A stretch of DNA of 64,000 nucleotides, taken from contig JASGIB010000001.1 of assembly GCA_047602125.1 (NCBI GenBank), positions 682,001 through 746,000 of the forward strand, given 5' to 3'. The notes below the pieces were generated by a model. The model searched no databases. It saw only the letters and a list, made by a program, of their open reading frames with translations, and was not told the origin of the DNA. Positions 1 through 7,606 of this stretch are shown here, piece by piece. Position 1 is the first letter of the stretch; the number at the start of each line of letters is the position of its first letter. The translations under genes and the position numbers were made by a program. This stretch comes from Pseudoluteimonas sp047602125 (GTDB lineage Bacteria; Pseudomonadota; Gammaproteobacteria; Xanthomonadales; Xanthomonadaceae).

Positions 1-1307
1 TGGAAGCCGCGGGCGCGACGATCATCAACACCGGCATCGGCTGGCACGAGGCGCGCATCCCGACCATCGCAACCTCGGTGCCGCGCGCGGCATTCGCCGG
101 CGTCACCGCGAAACTGCGACCGCAGGTGAAGTTGCCGTTGGTGGCGACCAACCGCATCAACATGCCGGACGTCGCCGAGGCATTGCTTGAGCGCGGCGAC
201 GCCGACATGGTGTCGATGGCGCGGCCGCTGCTCGCCGACCCGCACTGGGTGGCGAAGGCGCGCGGCAATCGCGCGCATACGATCAACACCTGCATCGCCT
301 GTAACCAGGCCTGCCTCGACCATGTGTTCGCGAACAAGCGCGCGAGTTGCCTGGTGAATCCGCGTGCCTGCCATGAAACCGAACTCGTTGTCGCGAAGCC
401 CGCGACGCCGCGACGCATCGCCGTCGTCGGCGCCGGGCCGGCGGGACTCGCCTGCGCGACCACCGCCGCCGAACGCGGGCATCACGTGACCCTGTTCGAC
501 GGCGCGAACGAAATCGGCGGGCAGTTCAACCTGGCGAAGCGGATTCCCGGCAAGGAGGAATTCCACGAATCGCTGCGCTACTTCCGCCATCGCATCGACG
601 AAACCGGCGTCGAATCGCGATTGGGCCGGCGCATCGATGCGGAACAGCTGCGCGACTTCGATGCGGTGGTGATCGCCACCGGCGTCACGCCACGGCGCGT
701 CGGTTTCCCCGGTGCGGACCACGCCAAGGTCATCAGCTACCTCGACGTGCTCGAAGGCCGCGTCGTGCCCGGCGCGAGGGTCGCCATCGTCGGCGCCGGC
801 GGCATCGGCTTCGACGTCGCCGAATTCCTCGTGCAGGAATCGCCTTCGCCCAGCCTCGATCCCGCGCGCTGGATGGCCGAATGGGGCATCGACCCGGGTT
901 TCGATTCGGCCGGTGGCCTGGCGAAACCGGTTCCCGAACCCGCGGCGCGACAGGTCTGGCTGCTGCAGCGCAGCCCCGGCAAGCCGGGTACGCGGCTGGG
1001 CAAGACCACCGGCTGGATCCATCGCGCCACGCTCAAGGCCAAGGGCGTGAGGATGCTGGGCGGGGTCGAATACCTCGGCGTCGATAACAGCGGTTTCCGC
1101 GTCAGGATCGAGGAGCAGGACCAACTGCTTCCGGTCGACCATGTGGTGGTCTGTGCCGGGCAGGAGCCGCGGCGGGAATTGTTCGACCGGCTTCGGGGTG
1201 TGGCACCGGACCTTGAAACGCATCTGATCGGTGGCGCCGACGTGGCCGCGGAGCTCGATGCCAAGCGCGCGATCGATCAGGGAACCCGCCTCGCGACTCG
1301 GCTGTAA
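1..1307 (+). CDS. fadH: 2,4-dienoyl-CoA reductase (NADPH), C-terminal part
   Basis: Flavin/iron-sulfur enzyme that reduces 2,4-dienoyl-CoA intermediates during beta-oxidation of unsaturated fatty acids. The frame is open from base 3, so the N-terminus lies outside the window; 434 codons are visible of a family that is usually about 670 residues. The fragment starts in the old-yellow-enzyme TIM barrel (GWHEARIPTIATSVP, visible residues 13-27). It then shows the 4Fe-4S cysteines (CIACNQAC plus a fourth Cys, about residues 97-116), an FAD-binding VVGAGPAGLACA near 143 and an NADP-type dinucleotide fold VAIVGAGGIG near 260. All key motifs in the visible part are intact. The next gene lies 280 bp downstream on the same strand, so this looks like a single transcription unit or an operon end. 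Confidence 0.93.
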   Translation, partial: EAAGATIINTGIGWHEARIPTIATSVPRAAFAGVTAKLRPQVKLPLVATNRINMPDVAEALLERGDADMVSMARPLLADPHWVAKARGNRAHTINTCIACNQACLDHVFANKRASCLVNPRACHETELVVAKPATPRRIAVVGAGPAGLACATTAAERGHHVTLFDGANEIGGQFNLAKRIPGKEEFHESLRYFRHRIDETGVESRLGRRIDAEQLRDFDAVVIATGVTPRRVGFPGADHAKVISYLDVLEGRVVPGARVAIVGAGGIGFDVAEFLVQESPSPSLDPARWMAEWGIDPGFDSAGGLAKPVPEPAARQVWLLQRSPGKPGTRLGKTTGWIHRATLKAKGVRMLGGVEYLGVDNSGFRVRIEEQDQLLPVDHVVVCAGQEPRRELFDRLRGVAPDLETHLIGGADVAAELDAKRAIDQGTRLATRL

Positions 1308-1587
1308 GTCGTTGTTGCAGCGCAATAAAATCTGGCTTTCGAAGTAAAAACTCCAAAAGAATCAGATATTTCCGAATCCGGATTCAGCTTCGGTTCGGTT
1401 TTCCGTCGCTACCTTGCGCGCACTTTGCAGCGGCCCGCGGCCGCGCACCCATGGCCCGTTCCGACCGAACCGGGCCCTCCGGGCAAAGGCGCCATAGAGA
1501 CGCCGCCCTCCCCAGTACGCCATGACGCAGTGCCAGTCCGCCCCGGGCGGCGACGCGCTGCGCCGCAACGGAGCAAGGAGTCCGACG

Positions 1588-2031
1588 ATGAAACTGGCCT
1601 GGATCCTCTGGCTGGCCTCGATCCTCCCGCCACAAGCGGCGGATTCGCTGTGCCTGAGCACCACCCTCTACCTCGAGGCCCGCAACCAGCCCGTCCTCGG
1701 CCAGCAGGCCGTGGCCGAGGTCGCGCTGCGCCGCCAGGACAGCGGCCGCTGGGGCGATTCCATGTGCGACGTGGTCACCGCGCGCAAGCAGTTCGCCCCC
1801 ACCCTCGTTCCGCCCGGCACCCAACTGAGCAACAACGAGGCCTGGTCGCAGGCAGTCACCATCGCGCTCGAGGCCGAGCGCAACTGGGAACTGCCCAGGG
1901 GCCGGCGCAAGGAGATCGTGCCGGGCGCCAGCCACTTCGCCGCGCTCGGCATCGCCAACCCGAGCTGGCGCAATGCCTATCAGGTCGCGACCATCGGCGG
2001 CCATACCTTCTTCAAGGTCGATCGCCTCTGA
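1588..2031 (+). CDS. SleB-like cell wall hydrolase, secreted
   Basis: 147-residue protein with a short N-terminal signal (MKLAWILWLASILPPQAADS) and one domain resembling the Hydrolase_2/SleB family, which acts on peptidoglycan. The diagnostic stretch is CLSTTLYLEARNQPVLGQQA, with a Glu in the YLEAR motif where the family has its proposed catalytic acid, followed by AVAEVALRR and a C-terminal GASHFAALG segment. The start was set at 1588 rather than the in-frame ATG at 1522: AAGGAG at 1575-1580 lies 7 nt upstream, and the signal peptide then begins at residue 1. The protein is small for the family, essentially a stand-alone catalytic domain. The role (wall turnover or remodelling) is inferred from the family. 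Confidence 0.75.
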   Translation: MKLAWILWLASILPPQAADSLCLSTTLYLEARNQPVLGQQAVAEVALRRQDSGRWGDSMCDVVTARKQFAPTLVPPGTQLSNNEAWSQAVTIALEAERNWELPRGRRKEIVPGASHFAALGIANPSWRNAYQVATIGGHTFFKVDRL

Positions 2032-2122
2032 TCCCTTTGCGGGAACGGATCGTTCCATCGCCATGAACCCCGCTTCACCGCGGGACTGCCATGCTGTCGG
2101 CCTCTTCCACCGAGGCCCATGC

Positions 2123-2731
2123 ATGAAGCTCTATACCTCCCCCGGCGCCTGTTCGCTTGCCGACCACATCGCGCTGGAATGGACCGGCGCGCCGTACGAA
2201 GCGCAGATCGTCGACCGCGCGCAACGCAAGCAGCCCGAGTTCCTGAAACTCAATCCCGCCGGCGCGGTGCCGGTGCTGCAATCCGGCGACTGGGTGCTCA
2301 CCCAGAACTCGGCGATCCTCAACTACATCGCCGACAAGTTCCCGGCGGCGAAGCTCGGCGGCGACGGCACGCCCGAAAGCCGCGCCGACGTGAATCGCTG
2401 GCTGGCCTTCCTCAATGCCGACGTGCATCCCGCGTTCCATCCTCTGTTCGGCAGCGCCGCCGCGCTCGGCAGCGAAGCCGAAGCGAAGGCGAAGGACCAA
2501 GCGAAGCAGAAGCTGCGCGGTTATTTCGAGCGCGCCGATGCGCAACTCGCGGGCAAGGACTGGCTCGCCGGCGGCCGCTCGATCGCCGATCCCTACCTGT
2601 TCGTCGTCACCCAGTGGGCGAAGAAACTAGGCATCGACCTCTCGGGCCTGTCGAACCTGGATGCCTTCGACAAGCGCATGGCCGCCGACCCGGGCGTGCA
2701 CGCCGCGATGAAGGCCGAAGGCCTGGTCTGA
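2123..2731 (+). CDS. Glutathione S-transferase
   Basis: 202-residue cytosolic GST of the bacterial beta-like type. Residues 1-80 form the thioredoxin-like domain: MKLYTSPGACSL at the N-terminus, the cis-proline segment AGAVPVL near 50, and the glutathione-contacting QNSAILNYIADKFP near 65-78. The rest is the all-helical domain with the N-capping motif SIADPYLFVVTQW near 155. The start at 2123 gives the conserved MKLY N-terminus; an upstream in-frame ATG would add 50 unconserved residues. Cys10 in SPGAC matches the beta-class mixed-disulfide cysteine. The substrate cannot be told from the sequence. A terminator follows 24 bp downstream. Confidence 0.92.
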   Translation: MKLYTSPGACSLADHIALEWTGAPYEAQIVDRAQRKQPEFLKLNPAGAVPVLQSGDWVLTQNSAILNYIADKFPAAKLGGDGTPESRADVNRWLAFLNADVHPAFHPLFGSAAALGSEAEAKAKDQAKQKLRGYFERADAQLAGKDWLAGGRSIADPYLFVVTQWAKKLGIDLSGLSNLDAFDKRMAADPGVHAAMKAEGLV

Positions 2732-2754
2732 ACCACGCTTTTCGACGCTAAAGG

Positions 2755-2780
2755 AAAAGCCGCGCGACGCGCGGCTTTTT
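2755..2780. terminator. Bidirectional intrinsic terminator
   Basis: Perfect 10-bp stem AAAAGCCGCG (2755-2764) and CGCGGCTTTT (2770-2779) with a 5-nt loop. It has T-runs on both strands and lies between the converging GST gene (plus) and channel-like gene (minus), so it can serve both. Confidence 0.88.
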
Positions 2781-2792
2781 CTTTGGCGCGAT

Positions 2793-3239
2793 TCAATCCT
2801 GGGTCCAGTGCCGCTGCATCTGCAGGAAGGCGAACGACGCGGACCACGCCACCAGCACCAGGCCGGTGAGCGCCTCGACGCCGGCGAGGATGCGGATCGC
2901 GCCGACCGGTACCCATGCATCGAACCCCAGCGAAGTGAACGCGAGCGCCGAGAGGAACAACGCGCCATGCCACTGCACGTGCGCCGCGCCCGAGATGGAA
3001 CCGGCGTCGGGAAAATGTAGCAAGGCCCACCAGGCCACGCCGAAAACCCAGATCTCGACCATGTGCAGGGCGAGCACGCCGAGGATGGCGAACAGCATCT
3101 GCTTGCGCCCCGCGTTGTTGGCGCCGGCGCGGAACCGACATCCCATCCGGTACAGGCCTTCGTAGTGCAGCAGCACGCACAGCATCGCCGCGGCCAGCGT
3201 GCCCGCGATCACCACGACGTAGCCCGGCAGGTCGCCCAC
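2793..3239 (-). CDS. Channel-like membrane protein (ion channel fold)
   Basis: 148-residue protein with four hydrophobic segments (about residues 6-26, 48-75, 90-107 and 117-138). Segments 3-4 look like a pore-loop/inner-helix pair: FLSALAFTSLGFDAWVP, then VGAIRILAGVEALTGLVLVA and WSASFAFLQMQRHW. This resembles the Ion_trans_2 (two-pore potassium channel-like) family. The selectivity filter is abnormal: the usual T-x-G-Y-G-D reads T-S-L-G-F-D, one residue short and without the second glycine. Potassium conduction is therefore doubtful. The predicted start is GTG at 3239, only 4 nt after the prpC stop codon, so translation is probably coupled to prpBC. It could instead be a sensor or non-conducting relative; the function is unknown. 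Confidence 0.68.
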   Translation of the reverse strand: MGDLPGYVVVIAGTLAAAMLCVLLHYEGLYRMGCRFRAGANNAGRKQMLFAILGVLALHMVEIWVFGVAWWALLHFPDAGSISGAAHVQWHGALFLSALAFTSLGFDAWVPVGAIRILAGVEALTGLVLVAWSASFAFLQMQRHWTQD

Positions 3240-3243
3240 CGGC

Positions 3244-4398
3244 TCAGCGCTTGTCGATCGGCACGTACTTGCGGTCTTCCGGCCCGGTGTAGTTGGCGCT
3301 GGGGCGGATGATCTTGCCGTCGATGCGCTGCTCGACCACGTGCGCGCTCCAGCCGCTGGTGCGCGCGATCACGAACAACGGGGTGAACATCGCGGTGGGC
3401 ACGCCCATCATGTGGTAGCTGACCGCGCTGAACCAGTCGAGGTTGGGGAACATCTTCTTGATGTCCCACATCACCGACTCCAGCCGCTCGGCGATGGCGA
3501 ACATCTTCATGTTCGACTGCTCGGCCGACAGCTCGCGCGCGACCTCCTTGATCACCTTGTTGCGCGGGTCGGACACCGTGTATACCGGGTGGCCGAAGCC
3601 GATCACCACTTCCTTGCGCTCGACCCGCGCCTTGATGTCGGCCTCGGCCTCGTCCGGCGTCTCGTAGCGCTTCTGCACTTCGAACGCGACCTCGTTGGCG
3701 CCGCCATGCTTGGGGCCGCGCAGCGCGCCGATCGCGCCGGCGATGCAGGAATGCATGTCGCTGCCGGTGCCGGCGATGACGCGAGCGGTGAACGTGGACG
3801 CGTTGAACTCGTGCTCGGCGTAGAGGATCAGCGAGGTATGCATCGCCCGCACCCACGATTCCGGCGGCGGCTCGCCGTGCAACAGGTGCAGGAAATGGCC
3901 GCCGATGCTGTCGTCGTCGGTCTCGACGTTGATGGCGCGGCCATTGTGGCTCCAGTGGTACCAGTACAGCAGCATCGAGCCGAGCGAGGCCATCAGCTTG
4001 TCGGCGATGTCGCGCGCGCCCGGATGGTTGTGGTCGTCCTTCTCCGGCGACACGCAACCCAGCACCGACACGCCGGTGCGCATCACGTCCATCGGGTGCG
4101 CCGACGGCGGCAGTTCCTCCAGGGCGGCCTTCACCGCCGCCGGGATGCCGCGCAAGGACTTCAGCTTGGCCTTGTAACCGGCCAGCTCCGCCTTGTTCGG
4201 CAACTTGCCGTGCACCAGCAGGTAGGCGATTTCCTCGAACTCGCTGGTATTTGCGAAATCGAGGATGTCGTAACCGCGGTAGGCCAGGTCGTTGCCCGTA
4301 CGGCCCACGGTGCAGAGCGCGGTATTGCCCGCGGCCGTGCCGCTGAGTGCGACGGATTTCTTCGGCTTGAAGCCTTGCGTGGCGGTTTGTTCGCTCAT
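3244..4398 (-). CDS. prpC: 2-methylcitrate synthase
   Basis: 384-residue citrate-synthase-fold enzyme that condenses propionyl-CoA with oxaloacetate, the first step of the methylcitrate cycle. The catalytic signatures are visible: LRGPKHGGANEVA (His), VIGFGHPVYTV (His) and FPNLDWFSAVSYHMMG (Asp). The short N-terminus and the ending RPSANYTGPEDRKYVPIDKR are typical of PrpC rather than the longer GltA. The start at 4398 (MSEQTATQ) is preceded by AAGGA; an in-frame ATG six codons upstream has no such site. It follows prpB after a 14-nt gap, which supports the propionate-specific assignment. Confidence 0.94.
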   Translation of the reverse strand: MSEQTATQGFKPKKSVALSGTAAGNTALCTVGRTGNDLAYRGYDILDFANTSEFEEIAYLLVHGKLPNKAELAGYKAKLKSLRGIPAAVKAALEELPPSAHPMDVMRTGVSVLGCVSPEKDDHNHPGARDIADKLMASLGSMLLYWYHWSHNGRAINVETDDDSIGGHFLHLLHGEPPPESWVRAMHTSLILYAEHEFNASTFTARVIAGTGSDMHSCIAGAIGALRGPKHGGANEVAFEVQKRYETPDEAEADIKARVERKEVVIGFGHPVYTVSDPRNKVIKEVARELSAEQSNMKMFAIAERLESVMWDIKKMFPNLDWFSAVSYHMMGVPTAMFTPLFVIARTSGWSAHVVEQRIDGKIIRPSANYTGPEDRKYVPIDKR

Positions 4399-4412
4399 CT
4401 CGTTTCCTTCGG

Positions 4413-5294
4413 TCACTTCTTTTGCGCAAACAATTCGTCGAGCTTGTCCTCGTAGGCGTGGTAGCCCAGGAAGTCGTACAGCTCGTCGCGCGTCTGCAGG
4501 GTATCGACGATGCTCTTCTGCGTGCCTTCGCGGCGCACGGTCTCGTAGAAATTGAGCGCCGCCTTGTTCATCGCGCGGTAGGCGCCGCAGCAGTACAGGG
4601 CGATGTCGACGCCGGCATCGCGCAGTTCGCCGGTGGTGAAGAACGGCGTCGATCCGAATTCGGTCAGGTTGGCCAGGATCGGCGCCTTCACGGCGGCCTT
4701 GAACCTGCGGTAGTCGTCGAGCGTCTTCATCGCCTCCGGGAAGATCATGTCCGCGCCGGCCTCGACGTAGGCCACCGCGCGTTCGATCGCGCTGTCGATG
4801 CCTTCCGCCGCCGCGGCGTCGGTGCGCGCCATCAGCACGAAGTCCTTGTCGGTTTTCGCATCGACCGCCGCCTTCACCCGGTCGACCATCTCGCCTTTCG
4901 GCACGACTTCCTTGCCGGGGCGGTGGCCGCAGCGCTTCTGCCCGACCTGGTCCTCCATGTGCACCGCGGCCACGCCGATGCGCTCGAAGTTGCGGATGGT
5001 GCGGCCGATGTTGAACGCCCCGCCCCAGCCGGTATCGATGTCGACCAGCAGCGGCATCTGCGTCGCGTCGACGATCCGGCGCGCGTCGGTCAGCACGTCT
5101 TCCATCGTGCTGATGCCGAGATCCGGCACGCCCAGCGAGTTGGCGGCCACGCCGCCGCCGGACAGGTACAAGGCCTTGTAGCCGGTGCGCTTCGCCATCA
5201 GCCCGGCATAGGCGGTGATCGCGCCCATCACCTGCAGCGGCGATTCTTCGGCGAGGGCGGCGCGGAAGCGCGCGCCGGCGGAATCCTGGGTCAT
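4413..5294 (-). CDS. prpB: 2-methylisocitrate lyase
   Basis: 293-residue member of the isocitrate lyase/PEP mutase superfamily. It splits 2-methylisocitrate into pyruvate and succinate, the last step of the methylcitrate cycle. The active-site loop QKRCGHRPGKE (catalytic Cys, near residue 118) and the metal/substrate segment VDIDTGWGG (near 85) are intact, as is MARTDAAAAEGIDSAI. The start at 5294 (MTQDSAGARF) is chosen because AAGGAG lies 7 nt upstream; ATGs at 5315 and 5318 would put that site inside the gene. It is the first gene of prpB-prpC-channel. No acnD, prpF or prpR lies alongside, so the dehydration steps must be encoded elsewhere. Confidence 0.95.
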   Translation of the reverse strand: MTQDSAGARFRAALAEESPLQVMGAITAYAGLMAKRTGYKALYLSGGGVAANSLGVPDLGISTMEDVLTDARRIVDATQMPLLVDIDTGWGGAFNIGRTIRNFERIGVAAVHMEDQVGQKRCGHRPGKEVVPKGEMVDRVKAAVDAKTDKDFVLMARTDAAAAEGIDSAIERAVAYVEAGADMIFPEAMKTLDDYRRFKAAVKAPILANLTEFGSTPFFTTGELRDAGVDIALYCCGAYRAMNKAALNFYETVRREGTQKSIVDTLQTRDELYDFLGYHAYEDKLDELFAQKK

Positions 5295-5350
5295 GGCGAC
5301 TCCTTGCGAGTCCATCATTTTACCCCGTCGACGCGCCTCGCCGGAGGACG

Positions 5351-6370
5351 CTAGAGCCCGGCCTTGATGCGGGCGCGCAATTCCGCCAGCGCTTCGGCGT
5401 CCAATTCGCCGAGCAGGCCGCGACGCGCCTCGGGGATGTGCGCCGCCGGATCCTCGTCGCCGAACACGTAGTGATCGAACAGCGCCTGCCAGTTGCGGCG
5501 CTCCGCGAGCGGCAACGCGGCGAACGCCAATCGCGCATGCAGCAGCGCATCCAGGCCAGTTGCCGGCGAACGCCCGTCGGTCGCCAGCGGCGACCACCAG
5601 TAATTGACCAGCGCGTTCAGCGGCTCCAGCGATTCCACCTGGTGCCACCACAGGGGCGGCAGGTACAGCGCATCGCCGGGATCGAGTTCGGCCACGAAAG
5701 CATGCTCGAGCGCATCGCGCAGGCGCGGATGGCGTTCGAAATCCGGCGCATCCGGTCGCGCCATCGTGATCGCCGCGCCGGTGGGCGCGAAGTCCAGCGG
5801 GCCGATGTAGAGATTGGCCACCTGTTCGGTCGGGAACAGGGTGAAGCGGCGCTTGCCGCAGGCCACGACCGCAAGGTTGTGGGAGGCATCGAAATGCGCA
5901 GGTGTGGTCACGCGGTTCCCCACCCACAGTCGCGGCAGCACCGATGCCGGAAGGCAATGCAGCGCATGGTCGACGGCGAAACGCGGCATGCAGTCGGCGA
6001 TCGATGCGCTCTGCAGCGCGAGCCCGGGCACCGGGCCTTCAACCTGGCTGTACCCGGCCAGGCGTTGCAGCGCCTCGGTCAGGCTGACCTTGAAGTGGCG
6101 ATAGTTGAAGCCATCGATGTCGGCGTTGTAACCGACCACCCCCTCAGCTTCCGGCGGCATGCGCAGCACATCCACCGATACGCCGCTGTCCAGCGCCGCC
6201 AGCGCCTGCGCGAAATCGCTGAAGGAGCGCCGCGCCGCCAGTACCAGCGGCCAATCGCGGCACAGGCCGCGGACGACCAGCGGCTCGCCCGCGGCGATCG
6301 CGTCGGCGAGCACGAAACCTTGCGGGTCGACCGGCTGGCCGTTGGCGAATTCGGCGATGGGCGCGGGCAT
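5351..6370 (-). CDS. Cupin-like (JmjC) domain protein
   Basis: 339-residue protein of the Cupin_8/JmjC superfamily of Fe(II)- and 2-oxoglutarate-dependent oxygenases. N-terminal part: GEPLVVRGLCRDWPLV, the family's opening motif, near residue 30. Core: the metal-binding HFDASHN (HxD, near residue 160) and the distal His in LYLPPLWWHQVESL (near 240), the complete H-x-D...H facial triad. Substrate is unknown; relatives hydroxylate proteins, RNA-modifying partners or small molecules. The start is set at 6370 (MPAPIAEF), where homology-like sequence begins. It is a single gene between prpB and mdh, with 56 bp separating it from prpB. Confidence 0.85.
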   Translation of the reverse strand: MPAPIAEFANGQPVDPQGFVLADAIAAGEPLVVRGLCRDWPLVLAARRSFSDFAQALAALDSGVSVDVLRMPPEAEGVVGYNADIDGFNYRHFKVSLTEALQRLAGYSQVEGPVPGLALQSASIADCMPRFAVDHALHCLPASVLPRLWVGNRVTTPAHFDASHNLAVVACGKRRFTLFPTEQVANLYIGPLDFAPTGAAITMARPDAPDFERHPRLRDALEHAFVAELDPGDALYLPPLWWHQVESLEPLNALVNYWWSPLATDGRSPATGLDALLHARLAFAALPLAERRNWQALFDHYVFGDEDPAAHIPEARRGLLGELDAEALAELRARIKAGL

Positions 6371-6472
6371 GCGTGGCGACCTGCAGGACATGGGCGAAGT
6401 GTGCGCGCGCGGCGCCGGAAACGAAAACGCCGGGCGATGCCCGGCGTTTCGCGATCCCTGTGCGGGATCGGA

Positions 6473-7456
6473 TCAGAGCAGGTGCGCCACGCCGGCGCGT
6501 TCCTCCTCGAGTTCGGCGAGCGTCTTGTCCATCGCCGCGCGGCTGAAGTCGTCGATCGGCAGGTTTTCGACGCGCGTGTATTCGCCATTCGCGCAGGTGA
6601 CCGGCACGCCGTACATCACCGTTTCCGGGATGCCGTAGCTGCCGTCGGAGGGAACGCCCATCGTCACCCACTTGCCGTTGGTGCCCAGCGCCCAGTCGTG
6701 CATGTGGTCGATGGCCGCGTTCGCCGCGGACGCCGCGGACGACAGGCCGCGCGCCTCGATGATCGCGGCGCCGCGCTTGCCCACGGTCGGGATGAAAACG
6801 TTCGAGTTCCAGCCGGCGTCGTCGATCTTGTCCTTCAGCGATTTGCCGCCGACGGTGGCGAAGCGGTAATCGGGGTACATCGTCGGCGAGTGGTTGCCCC
6901 ACACGACCAGCTTCTCGATGTCGGCCACGGCCACGCCGGCCTTGTTCGCGAGTTGCGACAGCGCGCGGTTGTGGTCCAGGCGCAGCATCGCGGTGAAGTT
7001 CTTCGCCGGCAGCGAGGGCGCGGATTTCATCGCGATGTAGGCATTGGTGTTCGCCGGGTTGCCGACCACCAGTACCTTGACGTTGCGCGATGCCACCGCG
7101 TCCAGCGCCTTGCCCTGTTCGGTGAAGATCTTCGCGTTCTCCAGCAGCAGGTCCTTGCGCTCCATGCCCGGACCGCGCGGGCGCGCGCCGACCAGCAGGG
7201 CGTAATCGGCATCCTTGAACGCGACCTTCGGATCGTCCGTGCCGACCATGCCGGCCAGCAGCGGGAACGCGCAGTCCTCGAGTTCCATCATCACGCCCTT
7301 GAGCGCGGCCTGCGCCTTGTCCAGCGGCAGTTCCAGCATCTGCAGGATGACCGGCTGGTCCTTGCCCAGCATTTCGCCGGAAGCGATGCGGAACAACAGC
7401 GCGTAACCGATCTGGCCGGCGGCGCCGGTGACTGCGACACGGACGGGGGCTTTCAT
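6473..7456 (-). CDS. mdh: Malate dehydrogenase (NAD)
   Basis: 327-residue TCA-cycle enzyme interconverting malate and oxaloacetate, of the MDH type 2 (cytosolic-like) group. Visible motifs: Rossmann VAVTGAAGQIGYALLFRIA (residues 7-25), substrate arginines in GARPRGPGMERKDLL (near 90-105), VVGNPANTNA (near 128) and the catalytic His in VVWGNHSPTMYPD (near 188). Length matches the family. It is transcribed toward the cupin gene. A 122-bp palindromic repeat region separates its start from the aminotransferase gene. Confidence 0.96.
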   Translation of the reverse strand: MKAPVRVAVTGAAGQIGYALLFRIASGEMLGKDQPVILQMLELPLDKAQAALKGVMMELEDCAFPLLAGMVGTDDPKVAFKDADYALLVGARPRGPGMERKDLLLENAKIFTEQGKALDAVASRNVKVLVVGNPANTNAYIAMKSAPSLPAKNFTAMLRLDHNRALSQLANKAGVAVADIEKLVVWGNHSPTMYPDYRFATVGGKSLKDKIDDAGWNSNVFIPTVGKRGAAIIEARGLSSAASAANAAIDHMHDWALGTNGKWVTMGVPSDGSYGIPETVMYGVPVTCANGEYTRVENLPIDDFSRAAMDKTLAELEEERAGVAHLL

Positions 7457-7480
7457 TCTTCGAGGCTCCTTGGGATTTTT

Positions 7481-7602
7481 CTCCCTCTCCCGCTGGCGGG
7501 AGAGGGCTGGGGCGAGGGTGGCGTTCCGGCGATGCGATCCGATGGATGTCGCGCCACCCTCATCCGCCCTTCGGGCACCTTCTCCCGCCAGCGGGAGAAG
7601 GG
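7481..7602. repeat. Nested palindromic repeat pair between mdh and aminotransferase gene
   Basis: Two arms, 7481-7522 and 7551-7602, are imperfect reverse complements (CCCTCTCCC...GAGGGTGGCG against CGCCACCCTC...GGGAGAAGGG). Each arm also contains its own palindrome, CTCCCGCTGGCGGGAG on the left and CTCCCGCCAGCGGGAG on the right. The layout suits a REP-like interspersed element or a terminator downstream of the aminotransferase gene. Copy number in the genome cannot be seen from this window. Confidence 0.75.
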
Positions 7603-7606
7603 AAAC

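Noticed and set aside
1425..2066. Plus-strand open frame overlapping the SleB-like gene
   Set aside because: Arg/Pro-rich translation without motifs. The overlapping frame at 1588 has a signal peptide, a domain and a ribosome site.
5315..5318. Alternative prpB start at a double ATG (MMDSQGV)
   Set aside because: The AAGGAG site lies between this point and 5294, with proper spacing only to 5294.
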